From JAKALD01 sp963817785 (GTDB lineage: Bacteria; Pseudomonadota; Gammaproteobacteria; Burkholderiales; SG8-39): a stretch of 64,000 bases of DNA. The notes beneath the pieces are model-generated. The model was not told the DNA's origin, searched no databases, and was given only the letters and a program-made list of their open reading frames with translations. Position numbers and translations under genes: made by a program. The stretch covers positions 372,001 to 436,000 of the forward strand of contig CAWFPL010000008.1 in assembly GCA_963817785.1 (NCBI GenBank). Direction: 5' to 3'. Positions within the stretch are counted from its first letter, which is position 1. Each line of letters opens with the position of its first letter. Below, one piece after another: positions 16,547 to 26,281 of this stretch.

Positions 16547-17332
16547 ATGTCGCTTCCAGACCGCATCTATCGCCGCTCCGCGACCGGGGACGACGCGCTT
16601 GCGTCCGGCGACGTCGCGGTGCCCTCGGATTACCGCCGCCTCCTCGCGCTGATCGAAGGCGACACGCACTCGGCCGTCATCCGCGGCTCTCTGCGGCACT
16701 ATCCCGACCCGTTGCTCGTGGACTGGCTCGCCGAGCTGGAGGAGATCGGCTATCTCAGCTCGGAGCCCGCGGAAATCACGCAGGACCTCGACTTCACGGC
16801 GCTGCTGCGCTCGCGCCCGGGCGCCCGGCGGGGCATGCAGGAAGACAAGCCCCGCATCGAGCAGCAGGCGCAGGCGGCCGGCAAGGCGCTCGAGCACCAG
16901 GGCGTGTTCCTGTCGCCCGATCGCCTGAAGAACCGCGCACCGATCGCCAAGAAGCCCGGCGAGATCGTGGTGCTGATCGTGGAAGACGATCCGGACCAGG
17001 CGGCGCTCGCCGACCTGCGCGTCAGCATGGGCGGCTACCAAGTGCGCCTCGCGCGCGACTGCAAGGAGCTGGTCGAGGAGATCCGCACGCGCGCGCCGCC
17101 GAACGCCGTGCTGCTCGACATCCTGCTGCCCGACGGCAACGGCTTCGACGTCCTGGCGAGCATGCGCCGCCATCCCAAGCTCGCCCTGCTGCCCGTCGTC
17201 ATGCTGACGGCGCTGGCGGAGCCGGAGGACGTGCGCCGCGGCCTCGCGCTCGGCGCCGACGGCTACATCACCAAGCCCTACAGCAAGAAGATCCTGACCG
17301 ACACGATCCGCAGCGTGCTCAAGCACGCGTAG
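16547..17332 (+). CDS. response regulator with N-terminal winged-helix-like domain
   Basis: 261 residues. The C-terminal 120 residues are a receiver domain: VEDDPDQ acidic patch, phospho-acceptor Asp in VLLDILLPDGNG, Thr in MLTALAE and Lys in YITKPY. The first ~85 residues (IYRRSATGDDAL...LLALIEGD...LAELEEIGYL) resemble the small helix-turn-helix-like domain that precedes receiver or cyclase domains in Betaproteobacteria. A charged linker joins them. There is no output domain after REC, so it may act through protein contacts. The second Met (16547) is preferred on domain grounds. No histidine kinase is adjacent. Confidence 0.82.
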   Translation: MSLPDRIYRRSATGDDALASGDVAVPSDYRRLLALIEGDTHSAVIRGSLRHYPDPLLVDWLAELEEIGYLSSEPAEITQDLDFTALLRSRPGARRGMQEDKPRIEQQAQAAGKALEHQGVFLSPDRLKNRAPIAKKPGEIVVLIVEDDPDQAALADLRVSMGGYQVRLARDCKELVEEIRTRAPPNAVLLDILLPDGNGFDVLASMRRHPKLALLPVVMLTALAEPEDVRRGLALGADGYITKPYSKKILTDTIRSVLKHA

Positions 17333-17371
17333 CGGCGACTGAGGTAGCATCGCGGGCGGCACGGCCCGCAC

Positions 17372-18448
17372 ATGTCCTCCCCCCGCACCCATCGCATCGT
17401 AGTCATCGAAGGCGACGGCATCGGCCCCGAGCTGGTCGGCGCGGCCATGCGCGTGCTCGAGGCCGCGCAGGAGGCGCACGGGTTCCGCCTGGAGGTGGAC
17501 GCCCGCGAAGGCGGTGCCGGGCTGTACCAGCGCAGCGGCCGCAACCTCGCCCCCGGAGCCCTGGACGCCATCCGGCGCGCGGACGCCGCGATGAAAGGCC
17601 CGGTGGGCCTGCCCGAGGTGCGCCTGCCCGACGGCACCGAGGCGGGCACGCTCGGCGGGGTGCTGCGCATCGCCTTGGACACCTACGTCAACCTGCGGCC
17701 GGTGCGCTCCCTGCCCGGCGTGCCCGCGCCGATCGCGGGGCCGATCGACTACGTGATCGTGCGCGAGAACACCGAGGGCCTGTACCTGTCGCGCGGCAAG
17801 GGCATCGGCACCGACCAGGCCATGGCCGACACCTTGCTCATCACCAGGAAAGGCACCGAGCGCGTGGCGCGCTACGCGTTCGAGCTCGCGCGGCGGCGCG
17901 CCGGCGCGCTCGAGGACGGCGTCAAGCGCGTGACCTGCGTGGACAAGAGCAACGTGCTCGCGTCGTACGCGTTCTTCCGCCGCGTGTTCGACGAGGTGGG
18001 CGAAGCCTACCCCGACATCCGGCGCGACTACCTCTACGCCGACGCCGCCGCGCAGGCGCTGGTGCTGCGCCCGCAGCGCTTCGACGTGCTGGTGATGGAG
18101 AACTTCCTCGGCGACATCCTCTCCGACCTCGGCGGCGCGACCGTCGGCGGCATCGGCCTGTGCCCGGCGGGCAACATCGGCGACGCGCACGCCTACTTCG
18201 AGCCGATCCACGGCAGCGCGCCCGACATCGCCGGGCGGGACCAGGCGAACCCGATCTCGCAGGTGCTGACGGCGGCGCTCATGCTCGAGCACCTGGGCGA
18301 GCGCGAAGCCGCGCAGCGCGTGCGCCTTGCGGTCTCCTCGTCGCTCGACAGCGGCAAGCTGGTCATCGACCGCAGCGGCCGGCCCGAGGGCGGGACCCGG
18401 CGGGCCGGCGAGACGATCGCCGGTGCGCTGCGCGCGCTGGGGGAATGA
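17372..18448 (+). CDS. isocitrate/isopropylmalate dehydrogenase-family enzyme
   Basis: 358 residues, NAD(P)- and Mg2+-dependent beta-decarboxylating dehydrogenase. It opens with VVIEGDGIGPELV, has the substrate-binding VIVRENTEGLYLSRG region, catalytic Lys in CVDKSNVL, the metal-binding ENFLGDILSDLGG Asp pair, and EPIHGSAPDIAG for the cofactor loop. Such proteins include IDH, LeuB, homoisocitrate and tartrate dehydrogenases. The LEU or TCA context is absent, so the substrate is open; tartrate/malate-type or IDH-like are plausible. The stop is one base before the CinA-like ATG, implying a two-gene operon. Confidence 0.88.
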   Translation: MSSPRTHRIVVIEGDGIGPELVGAAMRVLEAAQEAHGFRLEVDAREGGAGLYQRSGRNLAPGALDAIRRADAAMKGPVGLPEVRLPDGTEAGTLGGVLRIALDTYVNLRPVRSLPGVPAPIAGPIDYVIVRENTEGLYLSRGKGIGTDQAMADTLLITRKGTERVARYAFELARRRAGALEDGVKRVTCVDKSNVLASYAFFRRVFDEVGEAYPDIRRDYLYADAAAQALVLRPQRFDVLVMENFLGDILSDLGGATVGGIGLCPAGNIGDAHAYFEPIHGSAPDIAGRDQANPISQVLTAALMLEHLGEREAAQRVRLAVSSSLDSGKLVIDRSGRPEGGTRRAGETIAGALRALGE

Positions 18449-18449
18449 G

Positions 18450-18941
18450 ATGAGCGCGCGTTCGCTGACCGCCCTGGGCAGTGCCGCCGGCGCGCTGCTC
18501 AAGCAGCGCAAGGAGACCCTCGCGGTCGCCGAATCCTCCGCCGGCGGCCTGATCAACGCCGCCTTGGTTTCGGTCCCCGGCGCGTCCGCCTATTACCTCG
18601 GCGGCTGCATCATCTACACGGGCACGGGGCGCCTGGCGCTGCTCGACATCACCGACCAGGACATGAAGGGCTTCCGCTCGGCCAGCGAGCCGTTCGCGCA
18701 GCTGCTGGCGCGGCGCTCTCGGGCCAAGCTCGGGACCACCTGGGGCCTCGCCGAGACCGGCGCCAGCGGGCCCGCCGGCAACCGCTACGGCGACGCGCCC
18801 GGTCACGCGTGCATCGCGGTGAGCGGACCGGTGGAGGCGGTGATCACCCTCGAGACCGGGAGCGGCGAGCGCGAAGCGAACATGTGGGCGTTCGCGCGCC
18901 GGGCGATGGAACTGCTGGAGGAGTGTTTGCGCAAGGCCTGA
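18450..18941 (+). CDS. CinA C-terminal-domain protein (PncC-like)
   Basis: 163 residues, the size of stand-alone nicotinamide-nucleotide amidase PncC, which deamidates NMN in NAD salvage. The fold landmarks are seen: AESSAGGLINAAL (family AESCTGG), SVPGASAYYLGG and GLAETGASGPAGNRYGD. The active-site region is not canonical. In the usual YSNEAK stretch the Lys position reads Arg (YTGTGR), and the CT of ESCTGG is SA. It may be a distinct subfamily rather than a working NMN amidase. Translated just after the dehydrogenase. Confidence 0.82.
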   Translation: MSARSLTALGSAAGALLKQRKETLAVAESSAGGLINAALVSVPGASAYYLGGCIIYTGTGRLALLDITDQDMKGFRSASEPFAQLLARRSRAKLGTTWGLAETGASGPAGNRYGDAPGHACIAVSGPVEAVITLETGSGEREANMWAFARRAMELLEECLRKA

Positions 18942-18969
18942 AACCGGCTGCGCGCTCGTCACGCAACCC

Positions 18970-18998
18970 TTCTGATCCGGCCCGGCTGCCGTTATAAT
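18970..18998 (+). promoter_or_regulatory. candidate sigma-70 promoter for the YbiT-type gene
   Basis: A perfect TATAAT lies at 18993-18998, with TTCTGA 17 bases upstream (18970-18975) as a weak -35. It lies in the 171-base gap before the ABC-F gene and would give an mRNA leader of about 105 bases. Confidence 0.5.
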
Positions 18999-19112
18999 TG
19001 CGCCCCGCCGGATTCGTTTGCCCGTCCGGCCCTCACCGTCCTGCCCCGCTGCTTTGCCGCGCGCACCACAGCGCCGGCCGCCCGGCACCGTATGTCAACC
19101 TGAAGAAGTCCC

Positions 19113-20762
<1,650 letters not shown>

Positions 20763-20777
20763 CCGGCAGGAGGCCTG

Positions 20778-20795
20778 GTGTTACTTTGGTGACAC
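20778..20795 (+). promoter_or_regulatory. inverted repeat, candidate operator of the toxin-antitoxin operon
   Basis: GTGTTAC-TTTG-GTGACAC is a near-perfect inverted repeat (six of seven pairs), ending 18 bases before the antitoxin start. Ribbon-helix-helix antitoxins of this kind bind such palindromes to repress their own operon, so this is a likely autoregulatory site. Confidence 0.55.
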
Positions 20796-20808
20796 TCCGA
20801 GCACGGAG
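20795..20808 (+). promoter_or_regulatory. small hairpin covering the antitoxin ribosome-binding site
   Basis: CTCCG-AGCA-CGGAG is a perfect 5-base stem. Its right arm supplies the GGAG that lies five bases before the antitoxin ATG, so folding would hide the ribosome site. Confidence 0.4.
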
Positions 20809-20813
20809 CGACC

Positions 20814-21095
20814 ATGGCCGCCACCACCACTCTCAAGCTCCCCGAAGCGCTCAAGGCGCAGGTTGCGCAACTCGCCGAAGCGGCGGGCCAATCGCCGCAC
20901 GCGTGGATGCTCGAAGCCATCGAGGCGCAGGCGAAACAGACCGAGAAGCGGAGGTCGTTCCACGCCGAGGCGCGACAGTCGCTAGCGCAGTACGAGCGTA
21001 CCGCCGTGGCCTACCGGGCCGAAGACGTGCATCGCTACGTTCTCGCGCGGGCGTCGGGCAGGAAAGTCCGCAGGCCGAGGCCGATCAAGCGCTGA
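20814..21095 (+). CDS. antitoxin, ribbon-helix-helix (ParD/CopG-like)
   Basis: 93 residues. The N-terminus TTTLKLPEALKAQVAQLAE followed by a second helix beginning SPHAWMLEAIEAQ has the beta-strand-helix-helix layout of the ribbon-helix-helix DNA-binding dimer. The C-terminal half is basic and probably wraps the toxin. It is directly followed, nine bases after its stop, by a ParE-type toxin. Neutralises the toxin and represses the operon, by family analogy. Confidence 0.85.
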   Translation: MAATTTLKLPEALKAQVAQLAEAAGQSPHAWMLEAIEAQAKQTEKRRSFHAEARQSLAQYERTAVAYRAEDVHRYVLARASGRKVRRPRPIKR

Positions 21096-21104
21096 CTCCG
21101 CGCC

Positions 21105-21395
21105 GTGGCGGCGATCCTGTACTCGGAGCGCACCCTGGCACAGCTCGAGCGGGTGACGGAGTTTCTGACGGACTCCGACCCGGAGGCGGCGGCCGACGCC
21201 GCGCGGCTCATCGTCGATGCAATCGAGGTGCTGCGCCGCCATCCGGAAATCGGCCGTCCGGGGCAGGATGAATTCCGCGAGCTGATCGTGTCGCGGGGGC
21301 GCAGCGGCTACGTGGCCCTGTACCGCTACGACGAGCGCGACGACACGGTGCTCGTGCTGGCGATCCGGCACCAGCGCGAAGCCGGCTACGCCTGA
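21105..21395 (+). CDS. toxin, RelE/ParE family
   Basis: 96 residues. It starts at a GTG (21105) and shows the ParE fold order: ILYSERTLAQLERVTEFL helix, LRRHPEIGRPG loop, RELIVSRGRSGYVALYRYD strands and the C-terminal VLAIRHQREAGY that is typical of ParE. ParE toxins poison DNA gyrase, whereas RelE cuts ribosome-bound mRNA; the HQREAGY ending leans to ParE. Chromosomal TA pairs like this are often stability modules or relics of mobile DNA. Confidence 0.9.
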   Translation: MAAILYSERTLAQLERVTEFLTDSDPEAAADAARLIVDAIEVLRRHPEIGRPGQDEFRELIVSRGRSGYVALYRYDERDDTVLVLAIRHQREAGYA

Positions 21396-21457
21396 ATCCC
21401 GCGCCACGGATCTTCACCAGCCCGGCGTTCCAGTCCTGCACCTTCAAGGAGAACCCC

Positions 21458-21916
21458 ATGAGCCGACGCCTCGACTACCGCACCGCCTCCCCCGAAGCCC
21501 TCGAGGGCTACCGCGGGCTGGAGGGCTACGTGCGCGGCTGCGGGCTCGACACCAGGCTGCTCGAGCTGGTCCGCACCCGCGCCTCGCAGATCAACGGCTG
21601 CGGCTACTGTATCGACATGCACACCAAGGACGCGCGCGCCGCGGGCGAGGACGAGCAGCGCCTGTATCTGCTTTCGGCCTGGCGCGAGGCGCCGTGCTAC
21701 TCCGAGCGCGAGCGCGCGGCGCTCGCCTGGGCCGAGGCGCTGACCCTGATCGCGCAGGCCGAGGTGCCGGACGCGCTGTACGAAGAGGCGCGGCGGCACT
21801 TCGACGAGAAGGAACTCGTCGACCTGACCCTCGCCGTGATCGCCATCAACGGCTGGAACCGGATCGCGATCGCGTTCCGCGCGCCGGTGGGCAGCTACCA
21901 GGCGCCGCGCGCGTAG
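21458..21916 (+). CDS. carboxymuconolactone decarboxylase-family (AhpD-like) protein
   Basis: 152 residues, all-helical. The AhpD-type redox site is present: INGCGYCIDMHTKDAR with C48, C51 and H55 (C-x2-C-x3-H). This supports alkylhydroperoxidase-like thiol chemistry rather than lactone decarboxylation. The GGAG ribosome site lies eight bases before ATG 21458. Followed six bases later by the DUF2970 gene. Confidence 0.92.
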   Translation: MSRRLDYRTASPEALEGYRGLEGYVRGCGLDTRLLELVRTRASQINGCGYCIDMHTKDARAAGEDEQRLYLLSAWREAPCYSERERAALAWAEALTLIAQAEVPDALYEEARRHFDEKELVDLTLAVIAINGWNRIAIAFRAPVGSYQAPRA

Positions 21917-21922
21917 CACGCC

Positions 21923-22159
21923 ATGACGGGCCCCGAGGAGCGCACACCCGATGCAGCGGAAGGTCAGACGCCGCGCAAGGCCAGCCCCCTGCAGGTCGCG
22001 GCGACCATGTTCTGGGGGCTGTTCGCCATCGGGCGGAAGGGAACCTGGCAGAAGGAGGGGGCGACCATCACCCTGTTCCAGGCGGTCGTCGGCGCGCTGG
22101 TCGGAATGGTCGTCATCGTCGCGCTGCTGGTCGCGCTGGTGCTGCTGGCGACGCGATGA
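21923..22159 (+). CDS. DUF2970 small membrane protein
   Basis: 78 residues. A conserved amphipathic centre QVAATMFWGLFAIGRKG is followed by a single transmembrane helix (VVGALVGMVVIVALLVALVLL). This is the layout of DUF2970, a family concentrated in Beta- and Gammaproteobacteria. Function is unknown. Confidence 0.85.
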   Translation: MTGPEERTPDAAEGQTPRKASPLQVAATMFWGLFAIGRKGTWQKEGATITLFQAVVGALVGMVVIVALLVALVLLATR

Positions 22160-22166
22160 CCTGCGC

Positions 22167-22835
22167 TCACATCCGGTATTTCTCGAACGCCGGGCGCAAT
22201 TCCTCCAGCGCCGCATCGATGGAGTACGGCAGTGCCTGCGCGAACAGGTCGAGCAGCACCAGCGCGTTGACCGCGCCGTCCTCGATCTTGATCGCGCGCA
22301 TGCGCCTGGCCATCGCCGCGTTGACCTGCTGCAGCGCCTGGTAGCGGGCCTTCAGCCCGTCGAGACCCGGGTCGGCGTCCTTGCCCTGCTGCCTACGGAA
22401 ATACTGCGCCAGCAGATAGCTCGAGGCGACGCGGAAGATGGTTTCGTCCTCGCTCGAGAACGGCAGGTGGAAATGCGCCATCGGCTTCAGGAAATCGACG
22501 TGCGGGCAATCGCTGCTCGCCGCCAGCAAGCCCATCAGGGAACGCAGCGCGCGCTGCACGGTGGTGCGCTTGCTGACGGTGCGCTCGTCCGACTCGACCC
22601 GCGTCGTGACGTTGTCGAACGAGCGCAGCTTGCCGAACAGCTCGACCAGCGGCACGAAATTCACCGCCATCGGGCAGCGCGGCGTGCCCGAAGGCGAGAG
22701 CGGGCAGTTCGAGCACTGGTGCAAGGCCAGCTCGGTCCACGGCGGCAAGTCCGCGCTCTGCTCGCCTGCGGGCCCTATGCGCAGCGATTCCTCGCGGCCG
22801 TCCGGAAACTCGAAGTGGTAGACGAGAATTGCCAA
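22167..22835 (-). CDS. conserved hypothetical protein with Cys cluster
   Basis: 222 residues, soluble, not recognised with certainty. It opens with a short beta hairpin (ILVYHFEFPDGREESLRIG) and a Cys cluster C41-x2-C44-x9-C54 that could bind metal. The rest is helical (residues ~90-220). It starts 27 bases after the SDR stop, so it is likely the third gene of the DLH-SDR cluster. Confidence 0.7.
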   Translation of the reverse strand: MAILVYHFEFPDGREESLRIGPAGEQSADLPPWTELALHQCSNCPLSPSGTPRCPMAVNFVPLVELFGKLRSFDNVTTRVESDERTVSKRTTVQRALRSLMGLLAASSDCPHVDFLKPMAHFHLPFSSEDETIFRVASSYLLAQYFRRQQGKDADPGLDGLKARYQALQQVNAAMARRMRAIKIEDGAVNALVLLDLFAQALPYSIDAALEELRPAFEKYRM

Positions 22836-22862
22836 GATCGATGACCTCGCGTCGACCTGCCG

Positions 22863-23657
22863 TTACATGATCTGATTGACCGTGCCGCCGTCGACGCGCA
22901 GCGCCGCGCCGGTCGTTGCCGACGCGCCGGCGCCGCACAGGTACACCGCCAGGTTCGCCACCTCGTCGGCCGAGGTGAAGCGCCTGATCAGCGAGGTCGG
23001 CCGGTAGGCGGCGAAGAACTCGGCCTCGATCTCCTCTACCGTCTTGCCCGCCGCCCTGGCGCGCTCGGCGCGCATGCGATCGGTGTTCTCGGTGCGCGTC
23101 GGGCCGGGCAGCAGCGCGTTGACCGTGACGCCGGTGCCCGCGAGCTCCATCGCCAGGCCGCGCGACACCGTGAGCTGGGCGGTCTTGCTCACGCCGTAGT
23201 GGATCATCTCTTTGGGAACGTTGAGCCCCGACTCGCTGGACACGAACAGCACGCGCCCCCAGCCGCGCCTGGCCATGCCGGCGGCGTAATGGCGCGCGAA
23301 GCGGATGCCGCTCAGCACGTTGACCTCGAAAAAGCGCAGCCACTCGCCGTCCGTGATGTCGAAGAACGGCCTGCGCCCGTAGATGCCGAGGTTGTTCACC
23401 AGGATGTCGGTCTCGGCCACGCGCGCGAACACCGCCTGGGCACCTTCGGCCGCGGCGCAGTCCGCCGCGACGCCCTCGGCCTGCGCGCCCGGGACGAGCT
23501 TTTTCAGGCGCGCGAGCGCCGCGTCCACCGACGCCTGCGTGCGCCCGGTCAGCGTCACGCGCGCGCCTTCGGCGGCGAGGCCGCGCGCGATCGCGAAGCC
23601 GATGCCCGCGGTCGAGCCGGTGACCAGCGCGCGCCGTTCCTTGAGCTGCAGATCCAT
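22863..23657 (-). CDS. short-chain dehydrogenase/reductase
   Basis: 264 residues, classical SDR. Cofactor motif TGSTAGIG at about 14-21, NNLG in place of the usual NNAG, catalytic Ser in FVSSESG and Y-x3-K in YGVSK. GPTRTENT is in the substrate loop and DGGTVNQ at the end. NAD(P)-dependent oxidoreduction of an alcohol or ketone; substrate not predictable. Second gene of a minus-strand set after a dienelactone hydrolase (50-base gap). Confidence 0.92.
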   Translation of the reverse strand: MDLQLKERRALVTGSTAGIGFAIARGLAAEGARVTLTGRTQASVDAALARLKKLVPGAQAEGVAADCAAAEGAQAVFARVAETDILVNNLGIYGRRPFFDITDGEWLRFFEVNVLSGIRFARHYAAGMARRGWGRVLFVSSESGLNVPKEMIHYGVSKTAQLTVSRGLAMELAGTGVTVNALLPGPTRTENTDRMRAERARAAGKTVEEIEAEFFAAYRPTSLIRRFTSADEVANLAVYLCGAGASATTGAALRVDGGTVNQIM

Positions 23658-23707
23658 GCAAAACCCTCACGTTCAGTACGGTGCCCGGCGACCCGCGATG
23701 CCGGAGC

Positions 23708-24418
23708 CTAGGCCCGGCCGCCGCGCTTCAGGTACTGCGAGAAGAACGCCAGCAGCTCGTACCACGAGGCGCGCGCCGCGCGCTCGCGGTAGCGCTCGTC
23801 GGTGAAGTTGTGGAAGGCGTGGCCGGCGCCCTGGTAGCGGTGGAACTCGTGCCACTTGCCGAGCCGGCTCAGCTCGGCGTCGATGCGGGACACGTCCTCG
23901 GGCGAAGGGTTGGTGTCTTCCATGCCGAAAAAGCCGATCAGCGGGCACTCCAGCCCGGCCGTGCGCTCGAGTGGGCTCGGGCCCTCGCCCAGCGCCTTCA
24001 TGATGTTGCCGCCGTAGAACACGGCCGCCGCGCCGAAGCCGCGGATGCCGCAGGCGGCGAGATAGGCCACCCGCCCGCCCATGCAGAAACCCATCATCCC
24101 GAGCGCCCCGAGAGAGGGCGGCGCTGCCTTGAGCGCCGCGACCGCCGCGCCGACGTCGGCGAGGATCTCGTCGTCGCGCAGGCGCTGCGTGCGCTGCACG
24201 CGCTCGAGGCCCTCGGGCTGGCGGTGGAACAGATCCGGTATCGCCACCGCGTAGCCCTCGCGCACCAGCCGGTGCGCCATGTCCTGCATCGACGAGTCGA
24301 TGCCGAAAGCGTGATGCGCGATCACCACTCCGGGATGCGGGCCCGGCGAGTCGGGCACGCCGAGGTAAAGGCGCAGAGACTTGCCGGCGAGCGGCGCGGC
24401 ATGCCAGCGGATGGTCAT
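23708..24418 (-). CDS. dienelactone hydrolase-family protein
   Basis: 236 residues of the DLH alpha/beta-hydrolase family. The nucleophile is Cys112 in MMGFCMGGRVA, as in true dienelactone hydrolases, with the His in GAGHAFHNF and an acid in the GMEDTNPSPED loop. In aromatic degradation this family opens dienelactones to maleylacetate, but many members act on other esters. It leads a set with an SDR and an unknown protein. Confidence 0.9.
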   Translation of the reverse strand: MTIRWHAAPLAGKSLRLYLGVPDSPGPHPGVVIAHHAFGIDSSMQDMAHRLVREGYAVAIPDLFHRQPEGLERVQRTQRLRDDEILADVGAAVAALKAAPPSLGALGMMGFCMGGRVAYLAACGIRGFGAAAVFYGGNIMKALGEGPSPLERTAGLECPLIGFFGMEDTNPSPEDVSRIDAELSRLGKWHEFHRYQGAGHAFHNFTDERYRERAARASWYELLAFFSQYLKRGGRA

Positions 24419-24521
24419 GCGGCGCTCCGGAAATTCGAATTCGTCTGCGCGAGCGGCAGCGTGGTGCGAAGCAGCGTGCTCATTAATAGGATCCTTGGGA
24501 CGTCCAGGGGCGGCGCCGGGC

Positions 24522-25325
24522 TCAGTTCCGCAGCTCGGCCGCCATGCGTCGGCGCATGATACGCGCGTACAGCCCTGGCGTGAGCCGGGTCATCCACCAA
24601 GCGAGCCGCGCTACGCGCCCGACGAGCAGCAGCGGCTCGCGGCGCTCGACCGCGCGAACGATCAGATCCGCCGCATCGCCGGGGTCGAGTGCCTCGCCTA
24701 CGACCGTGCGCGGCCCCTGCGCGGCGCCGCCATCGGCCCCCAGGTGGTTGCTCTCTATGCCGGTTCGGATAAAGCTCGGGCAGGCGATCGTCACGTCGAC
24801 GCCGCTGCCGGCGAGCTCGGCGCGCAGCGTGTCGAACAGCCCGTGCAGGGCGTGCTTGCTCGCCGCGTAGCCGGCGCGCGCGGCGAGCGGGGCGAATCCC
24901 GCCACGCTCGAGACTACCGCGATCGCGCCGCGGCGCGCGACGAGCTCGGGCAGCGCGGCCTGCGTGGCGTTCAGCGCACCGAAGAAGTTCACCTCGATCA
25001 CGCGCCGGATCACGCCGGGGTCAGTCGCCTCGAACAGACTCCGGTGGCTGATTCCGGCGTTGTTGACCAGCACGTCGAGCCCCCCGAGCTTGGCGAGCAC
25101 GCGCGCAACCGCGTCGCGGCAGGCCTCGGCGCTCGTGATGTCGCACGCGATCGCGAGCGCCATGCCCTTTTCCTGCCCGGCCAGGCGCTCGAGCGCCGGT
25201 GCGTCGAGGTCGAGCGCGGCGACGTGCGCGCCGCGTGTCGCGAAGGCGCGCACGAGCGCGCGGCCGAGGCCGCCCGCCCCGCCGGTGACGGCGACCACCC
25301 GCCCGGCAAGCTCACGCCGCGCCAT
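24522..25325 (-). CDS. short-chain dehydrogenase/reductase
   Basis: 267 residues. TGGAGGLG cofactor loop, NNAG, catalytic Ser in VVSSVAGFAP and YAASK. The C-terminal part is extended (ERREPLLLVGRVARLAWW...), as in membrane-associated SDRs acting on lipids or steroids. The ATG at 25325 lies inside the end of the epimerase gene (14-base overlap), so it is the last gene of a four-gene operon. Confidence 0.92.
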   Translation of the reverse strand: MARRELAGRVVAVTGGAGGLGRALVRAFATRGAHVAALDLDAPALERLAGQEKGMALAIACDITSAEACRDAVARVLAKLGGLDVLVNNAGISHRSLFEATDPGVIRRVIEVNFFGALNATQAALPELVARRGAIAVVSSVAGFAPLAARAGYAASKHALHGLFDTLRAELAGSGVDVTIACPSFIRTGIESNHLGADGGAAQGPRTVVGEALDPGDAADLIVRAVERREPLLLVGRVARLAWWMTRLTPGLYARIMRRRMAAELRN

Positions 25326-26274
25326 GATTGCCGCGCGCGATCGCGTAGCGCTCAAAGGCCTCGCGCGAGCTGTAGCGCGGCACGAAGCCGAACACGCTCT
25401 TCAGGCGGGTGTTGTCGAGCACCGGCCGGTAGCGAAGGAAGTCGACCTGCTCGGGGCCGTAACGCGTCAGCCCGAGGGGATGCAGCAGCGCGAGCGCGCC
25501 GCGGATCAGGCCGGCCGGCAGTTCGAGGCAGGGCTTGCCGAGGCGCAGTGCGATCTCCTGCACCGTCATCGTGCCGTCGCCCGCCAGGTTGTACGCGCCC
25601 GGACGGTCGCTGGTGAGCGCGCGCTCCAGGCAGGCGGCGACGTCGCCGTCCCAGACGAAGCTGAACGGGCTTGCCGCGCCGCGCACCGCGAGCAGGCGCG
25701 GCCGCGCAAATAGCGCCGTGATCTGGTTGTCGGTGCGCTCGCCCAGCACAGTGCAAACGCGAAACACGAACTGCGCGAGCTGCGGATGCGCTTCGCGGGC
25801 GCGCGCGAGCAGCTCCTCGACCTGGCGCTTGTGATCCGAATACGCGAACGCGCGGTTGCCGCGCAGCGGCCAGTCCTCGGCGATCGCCGGCGGATTGTCG
25901 GGATGGTAGCCGTAGGCCGCTCCGCTCGAGGTGACGACGATGCGGCCGACGCCCGCGGCGACGCAGGCCTGGAGCACGTTCGCCGTGCCCCCGACATCGA
26001 TCTCGCGCAGGCGCTCGCGCGCCATGCCCGCGGGCGGGGTGACCACGGCGGCGAGGTGCACCACCGCCTCGGGCCGAAGCTCGCGGATTGCCTCCGCGGT
26101 TTGCGCCCCGCAAACGTCGGCGGCGAGATACTCGACGCCGGGCGCGCGCCGCGTCGCATCGACTGGCCTGAGATCGAGCGCGACGATGCGGCCGTGGCGG
26201 GTGGCGCAGCCTGCCAGCCGCTCGATGAGCTGCGCGCCCAGATAGCCGCCTGCGCCCGTGACGAGGACGGTCAC
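25312..26274 (-). CDS. NAD-dependent epimerase/dehydratase (extended SDR)
   Basis: 320 residues. Starts at a GTG (26274) directly into the Rossmann motif VLVTGAGGYLGAQL (TGxxGxxG); VYLA-type strand VVHLAAVV near 70, and SSGAAYGYHPDN. The usual Y-x3-K catalytic pair is at YSDHK. Such enzymes act on nucleotide sugars or on 3-beta-hydroxysteroids; the neighbouring symporter makes a non-sugar substrate possible. The start is seven bases after the symporter stop. Confidence 0.88.
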   Translation of the reverse strand: MTVLVTGAGGYLGAQLIERLAGCATRHGRIVALDLRPVDATRRAPGVEYLAADVCGAQTAEAIRELRPEAVVHLAAVVTPPAGMARERLREIDVGGTANVLQACVAAGVGRIVVTSSGAAYGYHPDNPPAIAEDWPLRGNRAFAYSDHKRQVEELLARAREAHPQLAQFVFRVCTVLGERTDNQITALFARPRLLAVRGAASPFSFVWDGDVAACLERALTSDRPGAYNLAGDGTMTVQEIALRLGKPCLELPAGLIRGALALLHPLGLTRYGPEQVDFLRYRPVLDNTRLKSVFGFVPRYSSREAFERYAIARGNHGAA

Positions 26275-26281
26275 TGCACGC

